Source: Paramuribaculum sp. (GTDB lineage Bacteria > Bacteroidota > Bacteroidia > Bacteroidales > Muribaculaceae). From it: a stretch of 41,414 bases of DNA. Below are positions 9,537-20,068 of this stretch, in pieces. The notes under the pieces were generated by a model that had not been told where the DNA came from, did not search any database, and saw only the letters and a list, made by a program, of their open reading frames with translations. Where the stretch lies: positions 69,026 to 110,439 of the forward strand of contig JAFLSD010000009.1 of assembly GCA_022511125.1 (NCBI GenBank), given 5' to 3'. Position numbers and translations under genes: made by a program. Each line of letters opens with the position of its first letter. The stretch's first letter is position 1.

Positions 9537-11246
9537 TTATTTCTTTTGCTCTTTCTCCCAACTATCTTTCAATGCGATTGTCCGGTTAAAAATCAATTTG
9601 CCGGGTTCAGAGTCCTTGTCTGCTGTAAAATAACCTATTCTTTGGAATTGTAAAGGTTTCCCCGGAACAGCATTCTCAGCAAGGAATGGCTCTATTTTCA
9701 CATTTTCCACTACTTTGAGCGATTCAGGATTGAGGAGTTCACGAAAATCCTTATCAGTTTCCGCCGAAGGGTTCTCAACAGCAAACAATCTATCATATAG
9801 TCTCACAGTAGCATCTATAGCATGTTTAGCCGAAACCCAATGTAGAGTCCCTTTTACTTTCCGCATACTTCCGGGCAGTCCGCTCTTTGTATCGGGATCA
9901 TAGGTACAATATACTTCCTCTATATTACCGGCCTCATCTTTTTTCAACCCGGTACATTTAATAATATATCCTCCTTTTAAACGCACTTCTTTATCGGGAG
10001 CGAGTCTGAAGAATTTTTTGGGAGGCTCCTCCATAAAGTCGTCCCTTTCTATAAATATCTCTCTCGAAAAAGGCATTTTATGAGTGCCTGCATCCTGTTG
10101 TTCAGGATTGTTTTCCATTTCGAGTATTTCCTCCTGCCCATCAGGATAGTTTGTGATAATTAACTTGAGAGGATTCAGAACTGCCATACCTCGTGTTGCA
10201 ACTGCATTCAGATCTTCTCTTACTGCATGTTCCAACAATGAAATACTGTTTAGCGCTTCATATTTTGTATAACCGATCTTATCGATAAAATTACGTATAG
10301 ACTGTGGTGTAAATCCTCGTCTTCTCATTCCGGAGATAGTCGGCATACGGGGATCATCCCATCCTGCAACCAAGCCTTCTTTAACCAGCTGAAGCAATTT
10401 ACGCTTACTCATTACGGTGTATGTCAGGTTCAATCGATTGAATTCAATCTGACGGGGACAATAAGAATCATCAGCCAATTCTTTGACAAAGTATTCGTAA
10501 AGCGGTCTATGAACAACAAACTCAAGAGTACATATCGAATGAGTCACTCCTTCGAAATAATCACTCTGACCATGAGCGAAATCATACATCGGATAAACAT
10601 TCCATGTATTCCCTGTCCTGTGATGAGGTGTTTTAATAATACGGTACATGATAGGATCACGGAAATGCATATTCGGAGAGGCCATATCGATTTTTGCTCT
10701 GAGGACTCTGCTCCCTTCGTCAAATTCGCCCTTATTCATTCTCAAGAAAAGATCAAGATTTTCTTCCGGAGTTCTCGATCTGTAGGGACTATTTGTACCG
10801 GCTACAGTAGGCGTACCCTTTTGTTGAGCTATTTGTTCACTCGTCTGATCATCTACATAAGCCTTACCTTCCTTGATCATTCTAATGGCTAAATCGAACA
10901 ACTGAGGGAAATAATCGCTGGCATAATATTCACGGTCACCCCAGTCAAATCCGAGCCATTTGATATCTTCCTTAATAGAGTCTACATATTCAACATCCTC
11001 TTTTACCGGATTGGTGTCGTCAAAACGTAAATTACAAGTACCTCCAAATTTTTCCGCAATTCCGAAATCCATACAAATAGCCTTTGCATGTCCTATATGT
11101 AAATAACCATTAGGTTCGGGCGGAAAACGTGTGTTCAATCTACCTCCATTTTTACCGGCTTTTAAATCATCGGAAACTATTTGTTCTACAAAATTCAAGC
11201 CTTTAGATTGAGCTTCATCATTTACAGTCATTTCTTCCTTATCCAT
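9537..11246 (-). CDS. glnS: Glutamine--tRNA ligase
   Basis: 569 aa, a class I aminoacyl-tRNA synthetase that charges tRNA-Gln. The HIGH motif reads HIGH (residues 50-53) within [15 protein letters not shown]. The KMSKS-type loop reads VMSKRKL at about residues 278-284. The C-terminal anticodon-binding beta-barrels are present and the length matches the bacterial enzyme, so it is complete. A second in-frame Met (residue 6) is possible as the start. It sits between an outer-membrane barrel gene (22 bp upstream) and the TPR gene (15 bp downstream), all on one strand. Confidence 0.97.
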   Translation of the reverse strand: MDKEEMTVNDEAQSKGLNFVEQIVSDDLKAGKNGGRLNTRFPPEPNGYLHIGHAKAICMDFGIAEKFGGTCNLRFDDTNPVKEDVEYVDSIKEDIKWLGFDWGDREYYASDYFPQLFDLAIRMIKEGKAYVDDQTSEQIAQQKGTPTVAGTNSPYRSRTPEENLDLFLRMNKGEFDEGSRVLRAKIDMASPNMHFRDPIMYRIIKTPHHRTGNTWNVYPMYDFAHGQSDYFEGVTHSICTLEFVVHRPLYEYFVKELADDSYCPRQIEFNRLNLTYTVMSKRKLLQLVKEGLVAGWDDPRMPTISGMRRRGFTPQSIRNFIDKIGYTKYEALNSISLLEHAVREDLNAVATRGMAVLNPLKLIITNYPDGQEEILEMENNPEQQDAGTHKMPFSREIFIERDDFMEEPPKKFFRLAPDKEVRLKGGYIIKCTGLKKDEAGNIEEVYCTYDPDTKSGLPGSMRKVKGTLHWVSAKHAIDATVRLYDRLFAVENPSAETDKDFRELLNPESLKVVENVKIEPFLAENAVPGKPLQFQRIGYFTADKDSEPGKLIFNRTIALKDSWEKEQKK

Positions 11247-11268
11247 AACTTATTCAGATATCCATTTT

Positions 11269-12024
11269 TTAAAATTCATAACCGACACATCCCGTTACGT
11301 TATAATTGTAAATCGATGGATTAACGAGTCCGTCCGTATATGATATATTCTTTATTCCTAAATCCAATTTAGCACTCACATTTATATGCCTCCCCAAACG
11401 CAATCCTGTAGCGATATGAAAACCGATGTCGCTCCTGAAAAACGAATTGATAAAAGTTTCGTCGGAAACGAAATAGGATGGATCCAAATATACTTCCTGA
11501 GGCACCAATTGACCTAATTCGTTCAGAGAAGTCGTATAAATTGATTGTTTTTGTTTCCCTGCAAAACCATATTCATAGTACATTCCGAAATCCACATTCC
11601 ATCTTACTGCTGTCGAAGCATTAAAGCGAAATGACACAAATACCGGTATATGAGCATATAAATAACGATTATGCAGAAAAATATTGCTGATGTTGGTTCC
11701 ATTGTCATTTGATACGGCAAGATCCAGATTGTAACCGTCGAGCTTTAGATTGAGTTCTGTTCCAAACCCTATAAAGTCCTTGATACCGAAAACGGCTCTT
11801 GCCCCTATCCCATAAGAAGTTGACGCCATTGTGTTCAGTTCTTTGATTTCCGGAAATTTCTTCATGTAGTTTTGGAAAACTCCGGAACCTCCTGCCTGGA
11901 AATGGACATCAAGTTCAAGAAAGTCTTTTGCCGGCCCGAAATTAATGAATTGTCCATTAGCATTTGTATATATTAACGATATACCAATGAAAATCAGAAA
12001 TTTATAAAATCCGGCAATCCTCAT
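11269..12024 (-). CDS. Outer-membrane beta-barrel protein (PorT-like / OmpW-like family)
   Basis: 251 aa with a signal peptide (about residues 1-24, ending NANGQ). Alternating hydrophobic/aromatic beta strands run through the protein, with WNVDFGMYYEYGFAG in the middle and the ending NVTGCVGYEF, which has the terminal Phe usual for outer-membrane barrels. It fits the outer_membrane beta-barrel/PorT family annotations common in Bacteroidales. I cannot say it is PorT itself. A -7-like TAAATTTG (12058-12051) lies 27 bp before the start, but no matching -33 box was found. It is the first gene of the leftward unit ahead of glnS. Confidence 0.7.
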   Translation of the reverse strand: MRIAGFYKFLIFIGISLIYTNANGQFINFGPAKDFLELDVHFQAGGSGVFQNYMKKFPEIKELNTMASTSYGIGARAVFGIKDFIGFGTELNLKLDGYNLDLAVSNDNGTNISNIFLHNRYLYAHIPVFVSFRFNASTAVRWNVDFGMYYEYGFAGKQKQSIYTTSLNELGQLVPQEVYLDPSYFVSDETFINSFFRSDIGFHIATGLRLGRHINVSAKLDLGIKNISYTDGLVNPSIYNYNVTGCVGYEF

Positions 12025-12089
12025 TTCTTTTATGCTTAAAAAATAATGTTCAAATTTAAATATTTTTTTTGAGAAAAGGAGTTATTTGT

Positions 12090-12120
12090 TTTGAAAAGCG
12101 ATTGCCAGTTGCTAACTTTG
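12090..12120 (+). promoter_or_regulatory. Promoter of the YitT-family gene
   Basis: Perfect Bacteroidota promoter: TTTG (12090-12093), 19-bp spacer, TAACTTTG (12113-12120). It lies inside the longest possible open frame, which opens with a TTG at 12091. It therefore places the real start at the ATG at 12178. Confidence 0.8.
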
Positions 12121-12177
12121 CCGCCGATTTTTTCGATATACACAAGGATTAGCTTAAATTTAAAACCGAAATACACT

Positions 12178-13140
12178 ATGCATTTCATTAATGGCAGCAA
12201 GGTCTGGGTTTCAGCAAAAGATTATATCTTCATTGTTTTTGGTATTTTTCTCTATGCTTTTGGATTCTCGGCTTTTATTTTCCCGGAAAAAATAGTAATT
12301 GGTGGATTAGCCGGTTTCGGAACCCTAATTTATTTTATTACCGAAATGGCATTCGGTAAAGGAGTTCCGGTTGCTGTCACTCAATATGTCACTAACCTTA
12401 TCCTCCTTGCCTTCGCATTTAGAAGCGTTGGAAAACAATTTGTTATTAGAACCATTTTCGGTGCCACGGTAATATCCCTGTTTATCGGCGTTCTGACACC
12501 ATTATTCCCTGCACCATTAATAGAACAACAGACGTTTATGAATGTAATTATCGGGGGAATGCTTTGTGGGATCGGAATAGGATTTGTATTCGTACATAAC
12601 GGTTCTACCGGCGGCACAGATATTGTAGCAGCTATGGTTAGTAAAAAGTCGAACACCACGATAGGACGCACTATGCTGTATTGCGATATGTGTATAATTT
12701 CATCTTCTTTCCTATTGTTTCATAATGTCGATAAGATCGTATACGGTTTCATCGTTCTAATTATCACAGCTTATCTGACCGATATGGTGATAAATACAAA
12801 CCGCCAAGCTGTTCAATTCATAATTTTCTCCAACAAATGGGAGGAGATTGCTTCTGCTATTACACAGGATGCAAATCGAGGATGCACAGTTATTGACGGT
12901 ATGGGATGGTATTCAAAACATTCTGTAAAACTTCTACTCGTAATGTGTAGAAAAATTGAATCCGTAACTATATTCAGAATTATTAAAAGTATTGACGATA
13001 GAGCTTTCATTGCCCAATCGAATGTTAATGGAGTATATGGTGAAGGATTCGATAAACTTAAATTGAAAACGAAAAAAGCCAACCACGAGCAACTTGATGT
13101 CAATCCTTCAACTCAGAAGGAGCCTGATACTGCCCTTTAG
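12178..13140 (+). CDS. YitT family membrane protein (DUF2179)
   Basis: 320 aa from the ATG at 12178. The N-terminal part has about five or six membrane helices, the first (about residues 12-33) with the family pattern YAFGFSAFIFPEKIVIGGLAG. The conserved block HNGSTGGTDIVAAM follows. The C-terminal cytosolic DUF2179 domain (about 215-300) carries RGCTVIDGMGWYS. Family members are inner-membrane proteins; some are thought to be transporters, but the substrate is not established. The start is set by the promoter at 12090-12120. The last 41 bp overlap the 3' end of the convergent EFR1-type gene. Confidence 0.88.
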   Translation: MHFINGSKVWVSAKDYIFIVFGIFLYAFGFSAFIFPEKIVIGGLAGFGTLIYFITEMAFGKGVPVAVTQYVTNLILLAFAFRSVGKQFVIRTIFGATVISLFIGVLTPLFPAPLIEQQTFMNVIIGGMLCGIGIGFVFVHNGSTGGTDIVAAMVSKKSNTTIGRTMLYCDMCIISSSFLLFHNVDKIVYGFIVLIITAYLTDMVINTNRQAVQFIIFSNKWEEIASAITQDANRGCTVIDGMGWYSKHSVKLLLVMCRKIESVTIFRIIKSIDDRAFIAQSNVNGVYGEGFDKLKLKTKKANHEQLDVNPSTQKEPDTAL

Positions 13141-13858
13141 CTTTGGTTATCTTGCCATACTGAACCGCAAGTACTGGACAACAATGGTAGCATTCAAGAC
13201 ATAAAGCGCATCTCTTTCCCCATATCGGCTTTTTATTATCCAAAGTTATATTTCGCATCGGACATTTTTTCGAACAGAGTCCACACCCAGTGCATTTCTC
13301 ATTGCTATAAAATGGCTTTGGCGACATCATAAATTTGACAAATAACGGATTCAGAACTTTACTTTTCAACCATGCGCAAGAGCCTTTGACAACATCGTCA
13401 ACCCTTGCCGAATGGCGTATACCCCTCGCTACCTGTTCTATTCGCGTCGTTGCTGACATTAATTTGGATTCCTCTACAGGTTTGGAATCTACATTAAAGC
13501 CGGGCAATAATACGTAAGTATTTGGCATTTGTACAGACCATGTCCCTATTCCTCTCCATCCTTTTTTCTTAATTAACCTTCGCCATCTCTCTGCGGTCAA
13601 TCCCACATCATCTCCGCACGTACAAACCATAAAATGAGTAACGTCCTCCGATATATTGAAATCTTCGATTATTCTTTCAACGACTGGCGGAATACCCCAG
13701 GAATATACCGGGAATACCCATATTATTTTCTCAGAAGGTATAGTCCGTATCTCGTGCAAAAAAGGGTATTCAAGCCTTATTGCTTCCTCGTTGAGCAAAG
13801 AAGACAATTTTAAAGCCACTAAACGGCTATTGCCCGTTCCGCTGAAATATAATATCAT
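13100..13858 (-). CDS. EFR1-type flavodoxin/ferredoxin fusion protein
   Basis: 252 aa. The N-terminal flavodoxin-like domain starts with the FMN loop YFSGTGNSR (about residues 4-12). The C-terminal part carries two 4Fe-4S clusters, CTGCGLCSKKCPM and CALCLECYHCCPV, each with C-x2-C-x2-C-x3-CP spacing. Such proteins pass electrons in anaerobic metabolism; the partner is unknown. The start ATG overlaps the stop of the upstream DUF2027/Smr gene by 4 bp (ATGA), so translation is probably coupled. The 3' end overlaps the convergent YitT-family gene by 41 bp. It is the last gene of the tricorn-Smr-EFR1 leftward unit. Confidence 0.88.
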   Translation of the reverse strand: MILYFSGTGNSRLVALKLSSLLNEEAIRLEYPFLHEIRTIPSEKIIWVFPVYSWGIPPVVERIIEDFNISEDVTHFMVCTCGDDVGLTAERWRRLIKKKGWRGIGTWSVQMPNTYVLLPGFNVDSKPVEESKLMSATTRIEQVARGIRHSARVDDVVKGSCAWLKSKVLNPLFVKFMMSPKPFYSNEKCTGCGLCSKKCPMRNITLDNKKPIWGKRCALCLECYHCCPVLAVQYGKITKAKGQYQAPSELKD

Positions 13859-14922
13859 CGTATCGTCACTTGAGTAGCCCCAAATCCATATTCTCGGAAA
13901 GAAGCGTCCTGAACATCATGGTTTTTATATCTATGGTTCAATTCCTTAATGAGCGCATTGCGGAGCACTCCTTCTCCCTTACCATGGATGAATACAATCT
14001 TCTGTCCTTTATTTTTCAGATTTTTGTCCATCACATTACGAAATTCATCAATCTGATAATTCAATATCTCAGAGTTCGACATTCCGTTAGTATTATCCAA
14101 CAATTCATTTATATGAAGATCCACAACCAAAATATTGTCATTGCTAATCTTTGATGTGTTTTTCTTTTTAATTATTGGTCTTTTGCGAATTTTGTCTACT
14201 TTCTTGGGTTGTGCAGCTGTCTCTTGAAGCTTTTTAAGATTTTCTTCAGAGATATCCGAAGAAGGCTTATCATCTTTTACCAGCTGAATTGCAATAACGT
14301 CATTATCAAAATAATCGTTAGGTTTGAAACAATGTCTTCTGAAAAACTTTGTGCCGTCAAATTTCGTCTGAACGTTAAACGGTTGTTTGACAGCAAACGG
14401 TTTTCCTTTCTTAAATGCTATTCCTTGAACAGAAATACGATCCATCCCAGAAATGTTCTCATTGTTCAATTCATCGAGCAAAACTTGAAAATTCGGTTCG
14501 ATCAAACCTGCATATCTTGCTTCCCAATCTTTACCGTTCTCACTTACAAGGTATGTGATGTAAAGATAATAGTTAGAATCATTCACTAAAAATGTATCGA
14601 TGGCTACTTTCGATAAATTTAACAGATCTCTTGATTCGTATGCTATCAACAGATTAAGTTTATCACCTCCCGGAATTTCTTCTATAGGCAATTCTTCTTC
14701 TAATTTCACTTCCTTAGAAGGCCGTGGCTCTTTAGACGAAACAGCTGGCATCTCTGGTGGTATGTCATTATACTGACCGTTAGCAATCACCACACAATCC
14801 TTTAAGAGAACCGGTGTCTCAAAACCGTCCTCATCCACATATGCTATCTTTCCGTCAATTTTGACTATCTTACCTCCTCCAACTGAATTGAGGAATCTGA
14901 CAGTATCACCAACTTTAGCCAT
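13855..14922 (-). CDS. DUF2027 / Smr-domain protein
   Basis: 355 aa, cytosolic. It starts with an SH3-like small barrel (KVGDTVRFLNSVGGGKI), continues with a DUF2027-type beta domain (about 90-220) and a basic linker (KKVDKIRKRPIIKKK, about 238-253). It ends with a complete Smr domain: the entry motif VVDLHI, then IVFIHGKGEGVLRNAL, which carries the HGxGxG motif, then ATQVTIR. Smr domains are found in MutS2 and in stand-alone nucleases that cut branched DNA or collided-ribosome mRNA. The role here is unproven. It lies 11 bp downstream of the tricorn-like gene and overlaps the next gene by 4 bp. Confidence 0.85.
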   Translation of the reverse strand: MAKVGDTVRFLNSVGGGKIVKIDGKIAYVDEDGFETPVLLKDCVVIANGQYNDIPPEMPAVSSKEPRPSKEVKLEEELPIEEIPGGDKLNLLIAYESRDLLNLSKVAIDTFLVNDSNYYLYITYLVSENGKDWEARYAGLIEPNFQVLLDELNNENISGMDRISVQGIAFKKGKPFAVKQPFNVQTKFDGTKFFRRHCFKPNDYFDNDVIAIQLVKDDKPSSDISEENLKKLQETAAQPKKVDKIRKRPIIKKKNTSKISNDNILVVDLHINELLDNTNGMSNSEILNYQIDEFRNVMDKNLKNKGQKIVFIHGKGEGVLRNALIKELNHRYKNHDVQDASFREYGFGATQVTIR

Positions 14923-14933
14923 TTCTTGTAGTT

Positions 14934-17900
14934 TTATTTCAAATCTTTTAAAAGAGTCTCTACAGCGGCTTTCAATTGTTCGTCTTCGCCTTCGACTATT
15001 TTTGCAGGATCGTTTGCGATCAAAACATCCGGTTCTAACTGAGTATTTTCGAGGTAATTACCCTCTGCAGTTCTGAATCCTGTAACTGGAATTCCGAAAA
15101 CAAGCGACGGATCCTGAAGTGTCACCCAATTGACACTGCTCATGGTTCCGGGAACAGGCATTCCCACAAGCTTACCTAAACCCAAATGTTTATAAACCCA
15201 TGGAGTACCGTGCGCATTACTATAGTTAGCTTCACAAACCAGCATAATACTGGGCTTATTCCATCTGCGTGAGGGCATATCAGTTGTTTCAACGCCATGG
15301 ACATCTTGAGTCAGATACTTCTTACCGCTGAACATCACCTCAATATCTTCATGCAATCGCCCTCCGCCGTTGAAGCGTGTATCTATAACAATACCGTCTT
15401 TATCGATATATTCACCCAAAACTTTCGCATACATTTTCCTAAAACTATCGTCGCTCATCGACTGAATATGAACATAGCCCAATCTTCCGTTTGACCATTT
15501 GTCAACATCTGCTTCGCGTTGCTTAACCCAACGATCATACAACAGAGAGTTCATCTTAGCCGAGCCGATCGGAAGTATTACCTCCTCCCAGGTCTTACCG
15601 CTTGAAGGATTTTTGAATGAAATCAATGTTTTTTTGCCTGTAATATTATTGAACAGAGGTGTATAATCTTCATTGTCTTTTAACGTTTTGCCGTTGATCG
15701 CGGTAATGATGGTGCCCGGAACAACCTCTGTGGTAGCCCTGTCGAAAGGACCTCCCGTAACAATCTCTTCAATCAACAGGCCGTCACCTGAATAGTTAAG
15801 ATCGTATAGAAGGCCGAAAGAAGCTGTAGGTTCGTTTGCTGAAGCGGGATAATATCTTCCGCCTGTATGCGACACATTCAATTCACCGAGAAGTTCACTT
15901 AATAGTTCCGCAAAATCATAATTATTGGAAATATGTGGCAAGAACTTCTTATATGCCTTGTAAAGGCCGTCCCAATCCGCTCCGTTCATATCCTTACGGA
16001 AGAATCTCTCGCGTTCTTCGTTATAAACAAAATCGAGCATATACTCCCTTTCCTTAGCCGGGTCTACCTTCATCGTAGTTGATAATGATACAGGGGTGAG
16101 TTTTTCGCTTTTTACGTCAAATTTACTCACATTCGACCCTATCAGATAAAGATTACCGTCCTTATCCTTGTCAAACCAAGCCGGGCTTCCGTTTCGTTTG
16201 TTCACTAATTTAACATCACCTTTTCGTGGATTGATTTTCCAGAGATCATATCCTTTTTCGAAAGAAGTGAGGTAATAAAGGGTTTCTCCATCAGGTGTCA
16301 AGTAAGCATCGGATATGGATGACGAGTTGGGAGTAAGACGCAATGTTCTATCTTCCAAACCATTCAAATCCACCTCTATCTTCTTGACATCAGATTTTTC
16401 TTTCTCTTTATTTTCTTTATCCTTTGCCTCATCTTTTTTCTCCTTATTGCTATCTTTCTTCTGGGCTTTCTCTACTTCTTTTAGAAGTGCGTAATCCTCT
16501 TCATTTAGCTTAAATTTGTCGAAAGAATCTTGGTTCAGAAAAGTAATCATAACGTCATATTCCGAACCCCACGAAGCATGGTTTCTCATACCATAGCGTT
16601 CGCTTGTAAAAATTATAGCATTTCCATCCATCGCCCAGCGGGGACTTTCATCAAAATAACCGGTCTTAGTTATATAGGTCATCTTGCCCGTACCAACGTT
16701 TATTATCGCAATATCTCCATAAGGCTGGTGGTGCAAATCGGTCGCCTCGATTAATATCCACTCGCCATCCGGACTCCATTGCGAAGAGAACCCCTTTGTT
16801 CTGTTCGCAACGGTCGAACCGTCTGTCAACTGTCTCACTTTTTTCGTGTCAAGATCCATCACCATCAGACGTGTTCTGTCCTCAACGAATGTCATTTTCT
16901 TTCCGTCCGGAGAAATTGAGGGATTTGTTCTGTCCACCTTATCTTTTACCGAGAATAACGGAGTTTCTTCTATTACTGTGGCGTTCGAAAAATTCGGATC
17001 GTCCGCGCGTTGCATTGTGGCTTTATAGATATTATAATGTCCGTCTCTTTGAGATGTATAGTATAACGTCCGGTTATCACCCCACGTCACATCGCTCTCG
17101 CCCTCAGCGGTATGGGTGATCTGTTTTACCGAAGAATGATCTGTAGAAGTGACAAACACTTCACCTCTACCCGTAAAAGCAAGTTGCTTTCCATCGGGAG
17201 AAACGGCAGCGTCCTGGGCAGAACGTATATTGATATTTTCCAAAGGTTGCCCTTCGTCTATCATTATGTCTATAGCAAGTTTTTTCGGGGTCTGACCTTG
17301 TTTCATTGTATAGATCTCACCGTCATAGGTAAAGGCCAATGTACCATCGGAAGCCTGTGAAAGGAAACGCAATGGGTGAGTTTTGAAATTAGTCAGTTCA
17401 TTTACTGTCGTCGGAGTTTCTAATGATAGGGAATAAAGATTTAAAGATTTCCCATCTCTCTCACTTAGGAAATAAACATTTTTGCCGTCAACACCGACAA
17501 CTGGATTTCTGTCCTCTCCTCCCCTTTTTGTCAAGTTTGTATGTTTACCCGTTGCCGCGTCATATTTCCATATATCTCTCGTCACGGAAGACGTATGATG
17601 TTTGCGGAATTCATCCTCGACTCCTTTCACATCTTCATAAACGAAAGACTTTCCGTCAGGAAGATAAGAGACGAATACTGCTGGCGTTGAAATAATTCTG
17701 TTTATACGGCCGCCTCCCACCGGCACTTCGTAGAGTTCGCCGAAAGCACGGTAAGGGAACAGGGCGCTTTTTGTCGCATCCTGAATCATTGCGCTGAATA
17801 CAACATTTTTACCGTCAGGGGTAAATGCTTCGGGATATTCATTGGCAGAATTAAATGTCAGACGTTTCGCTGATCCCCCGGTCGAAGGCATTATATATAT

Positions 17901-18167
17901 ATCCGCTCCTCCGTTACGGTCGCTGGCAAAAGCTATTTGTTTTCCGTCAGGACTCCACACAGGTTTGCTTTCGTAGGACGGTAATGATGTCAACCGTGTG
18001 GCTTTACCACCGCTGCTGTTAACCGTATAAATATCTCCTTTATAAGTGAAAGCCACTTCTGACCCGTTCGGAGAAATTTTCACATCTCTGAGCCATAACG
18101 GTGTCACTGCCGCTCCGGATAAAGATATTGCCGCGGCTGCAATAATCAATGGTAGTCTATGTTTCAT
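14934..18167 (-). CDS. Tricorn-like S41-family protease with beta-propeller and PDZ domain
   Basis: 1077 aa, with a signal peptide of about 19 residues, so periplasmic or outer-membrane associated. Residues about 25-560 are TolB/PD40-type propeller blades with repeated SPDG(K) turns (SPDGKQIAF, TPDGKNVVF). A very charged Lys/Glu/Asp linker (about 565-598) comes next, then more propeller blades. A PDZ domain (about 780-850, with EEIVTGGPFDRA) and a C-terminal S41/tricorn catalytic domain follow. The probable nucleophile is Ser983 in NYSNAHG, close to the position in archaeal tricorn (about 1070 aa). The DTRFNGGG oxyanion region is present. Related proteins degrade peptides. It is the first gene of an operon with the DUF2027/Smr gene 11 bp downstream. 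Confidence 0.9.
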   Translation of the reverse strand: MKHRLPLIIAAAAISLSGAAVTPLWLRDVKISPNGSEVAFTYKGDIYTVNSSGGKATRLTSLPSYESKPVWSPDGKQIAFASDRNGGADIYIMPSTGGSAKRLTFNSANEYPEAFTPDGKNVVFSAMIQDATKSALFPYRAFGELYEVPVGGGRINRIISTPAVFVSYLPDGKSFVYEDVKGVEDEFRKHHTSSVTRDIWKYDAATGKHTNLTKRGGEDRNPVVGVDGKNVYFLSERDGKSLNLYSLSLETPTTVNELTNFKTHPLRFLSQASDGTLAFTYDGEIYTMKQGQTPKKLAIDIMIDEGQPLENINIRSAQDAAVSPDGKQLAFTGRGEVFVTSTDHSSVKQITHTAEGESDVTWGDNRTLYYTSQRDGHYNIYKATMQRADDPNFSNATVIEETPLFSVKDKVDRTNPSISPDGKKMTFVEDRTRLMVMDLDTKKVRQLTDGSTVANRTKGFSSQWSPDGEWILIEATDLHHQPYGDIAIINVGTGKMTYITKTGYFDESPRWAMDGNAIIFTSERYGMRNHASWGSEYDVMITFLNQDSFDKFKLNEEDYALLKEVEKAQKKDSNKEKKDEAKDKENKEKEKSDVKKIEVDLNGLEDRTLRLTPNSSSISDAYLTPDGETLYYLTSFEKGYDLWKINPRKGDVKLVNKRNGSPAWFDKDKDGNLYLIGSNVSKFDVKSEKLTPVSLSTTMKVDPAKEREYMLDFVYNEERERFFRKDMNGADWDGLYKAYKKFLPHISNNYDFAELLSELLGELNVSHTGGRYYPASANEPTASFGLLYDLNYSGDGLLIEEIVTGGPFDRATTEVVPGTIITAINGKTLKDNEDYTPLFNNITGKKTLISFKNPSSGKTWEEVILPIGSAKMNSLLYDRWVKQREADVDKWSNGRLGYVHIQSMSDDSFRKMYAKVLGEYIDKDGIVIDTRFNGGGRLHEDIEVMFSGKKYLTQDVHGVETTDMPSRRWNKPSIMLVCEANYSNAHGTPWVYKHLGLGKLVGMPVPGTMSSVNWVTLQDPSLVFGIPVTGFRTAEGNYLENTQLEPDVLIANDPAKIVEGEDEQLKAAVETLLKDLK

Positions 18168-18225
18168 ACTAAGATTTTGAAAATTATCATTACTAATTTA
18201 AGCCATAAATCTATAGCTCTTGCCA

Positions 18226-18273
18226 CAAAGGTAAGAATTTATGCTCTAAATAAGGGATTATTTTGTAATTTTG
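18226..18273. promoter_or_regulatory. Divergent promoter region, tricorn-like protease / aspS
   Basis: Two -7 boxes lie back to back in the 143-bp gap. TACCTTTG is on the minus strand (18233-18226), 59 bp before the protease start. TAATTTTG is on the plus strand (18266-18273), 38 bp before the aspS ATG. Neither has a clean TTTG at the right distance, so both assignments rest on the -7 box alone. Confidence 0.45.
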
Positions 18274-18310
18274 ACAGCGCAAATCTAATAATATTCACAT
18301 ATTTTATAAC

Positions 18311-20068
18311 ATGTACAGAACTAATACATGCGGTGAACTCCGCATTTCCGATGTAGATAGCAAGGTCACTCTGGCCGGTTGGGTTCAAAGAACAAGGAAA
18401 ATGGGTGGAATGACATTCGTCGATTTAAGAGACAGATACGGAATTACTCAAATAGTTTTCAATAATGAAAAGAACGAAGCTCTGTGTGAAGCTGCCAACA
18501 AACTCGGAAGAGAATTCGTAATTCAAATCAAAGGAACGGTTACGGAAAGATCAAATAAGAATCCTAACATGCCAACCGGCGACATTGAAATCATCGCTGA
18601 CGAGCTAAACATACTAAATAAAAGTGATGTTCCACCATTTACAATCGAAGATGATACTGATGGAGGTGATGATCTCAGAATGAAATATCGTTATCTCGAT
18701 TTGAGAAGAAATGCTGTGCGTAAAAACCTTGAACTGCGTCATAAAATGGCGTTTGAAATCCGTAGATATCTTGACTCAAAAGGATTCATTGAGGTTGAGA
18801 CACCGGTTCTCATCAAGTCAACACCTGAGGGTGCGAGGGATTTTGTCGTTCCTTCGCGAATGAATCCCGGCGAATTTTATGCGCTTCCCCAATCGCCACA
18901 GACATTCAAGCAGTTATTGATGGTCAGTGGTTTCGATCGCTATTTCCAAATTGTAAAATGTTTCAGAGACGAAGATCTGAGAGCAGATCGTCAACCGGAA
19001 TTTACCCAGATCGACTGTGAAATGAGTTTTGTCACCCAAGAGGACGTTCTGCAAATGTTTGAAGGACTGGTTAAGCATATCTTCAAATATGTAAAGGATA
19101 TTGATTTTACCGAACCTTTTCCGAGAATGAAATGGGCTGATGCCATGCGTCTGTATGGCAGCGACAAACCGGACACTCGGTTTGGAATGCTATTTGTGGA
19201 ACTCAAGGATCTAACCGGAGGCAAGGATTTCAAGGTGCTTGACGACGCTGAATATGTTGGTGCCATTGTTGCACCCGGTTGCGCCTCTTATACAAGAAAA
19301 CAGCTTGATAATCTTACAGAGTTCGTGAAACGTCCTCAAATTGGGGCAAAAGGTTTAATGTGGGTTAAATATGAAACAGACGGTTCTGTAAAGAGCTCAG
19401 TTTCGAAATTTTACTCCGAAGAGGAGCTGAAAACATGGCTGGAAAGAGCAGATGCACAACCTGGAGATCTTATGCTCATACTCGCAGGCGAAACGATGAA
19501 AACGAGAAAGCAGTTATGTGAACTCAGACTTCAGATGGGCACTGAGCTCGGATTACGCGATCCTCAAAAGTTTTCTTGTCTGTGGATTATAGATTTCCCG
19601 TTATTTGAATGGGATGAAGAAACGCAGAGATTTTATGCCATGCATCATCCTTTCACATCTCCCAACCCCGAAGACATAGAAAAACTGGAGACCGACACAG
19701 GTAACGTCAGAGCCACTGCTTATGACATGGTGGTAAATGGAAATGAACTGGGTGGAGGTAGCATCAGGATTCATGACTCCCGGCTGCAGAACGAAATGTT
19801 CCGTTTACTCGGATTATCCGATGAAGAAGCGGAATATAAATTCGGGTTCTTAATGAATGCTTTCAAATATGGAGCACCACCTCATGGAGGTTTGGCCTTC
19901 GGTTTCGACCGTTTCGTTTCTATCCTTGCCGGACTTGACTCTATCAGAGATGTAATAGCATTCCCTAAAAACAATTCGGGTAGAGACACAATGATCGATG
20001 CTCCCTCCGAGATAGATGATTCTCAGTTGAAGGAACTCAACATTTCTATCCTGCCGATCGAAAAATGA
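18311..20068 (+). CDS. aspS: Aspartate--tRNA ligase
   Basis: 585 aa, a class II aminoacyl-tRNA synthetase of bacterial type. The OB-fold anticodon-binding domain (about 1-110) contains [15 protein letters not shown]. Motif 2 is [19 protein letters not shown] (about residues 217-235). A GAD insertion domain follows (about 290-410). Motif 3 is [13 protein letters not shown] near the C-terminus. Full length. The stop overlaps the start of the Nif3-like gene by 4 bp (ATGA), so the two are likely coupled. Confidence 0.97.
   Translation: MYRTNTCGELRISDVDSKVTLAGWVQRTRKMGGMTFVDLRDRYGITQIVFNNEKNEALCEAANKLGREFVIQIKGTVTERSNKNPNMPTGDIEIIADELNILNKSDVPPFTIEDDTDGGDDLRMKYRYLDLRRNAVRKNLELRHKMAFEIRRYLDSKGFIEVETPVLIKSTPEGARDFVVPSRMNPGEFYALPQSPQTFKQLLMVSGFDRYFQIVKCFRDEDLRADRQPEFTQIDCEMSFVTQEDVLQMFEGLVKHIFKYVKDIDFTEPFPRMKWADAMRLYGSDKPDTRFGMLFVELKDLTGGKDFKVLDDAEYVGAIVAPGCASYTRKQLDNLTEFVKRPQIGAKGLMWVKYETDGSVKSSVSKFYSEEELKTWLERADAQPGDLMLILAGETMKTRKQLCELRLQMGTELGLRDPQKFSCLWIIDFPLFEWDEETQRFYAMHHPFTSPNPEDIEKLETDTGNVRATAYDMVVNGNELGGGSIRIHDSRLQNEMFRLLGLSDEEAEYKFGFLMNAFKYGAPPHGGLAFGFDRFVSILAGLDSIRDVIAFPKNNSGRDTMIDAPSEIDDSQLKELNISILPIEK

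Noticed and set aside
12091-12177. TTG-initiated extension of the YitT-family gene
   Set aside because: A perfect promoter (12090-12120) lies inside it, and the extra 29 residues do not resemble the family's N-terminus.
16796-17119. Plus-strand frames of 60-107 codons under the tricorn-like gene
   Set aside because: Antisense shadows of repeated propeller codons; no start signal or recognisable domain.
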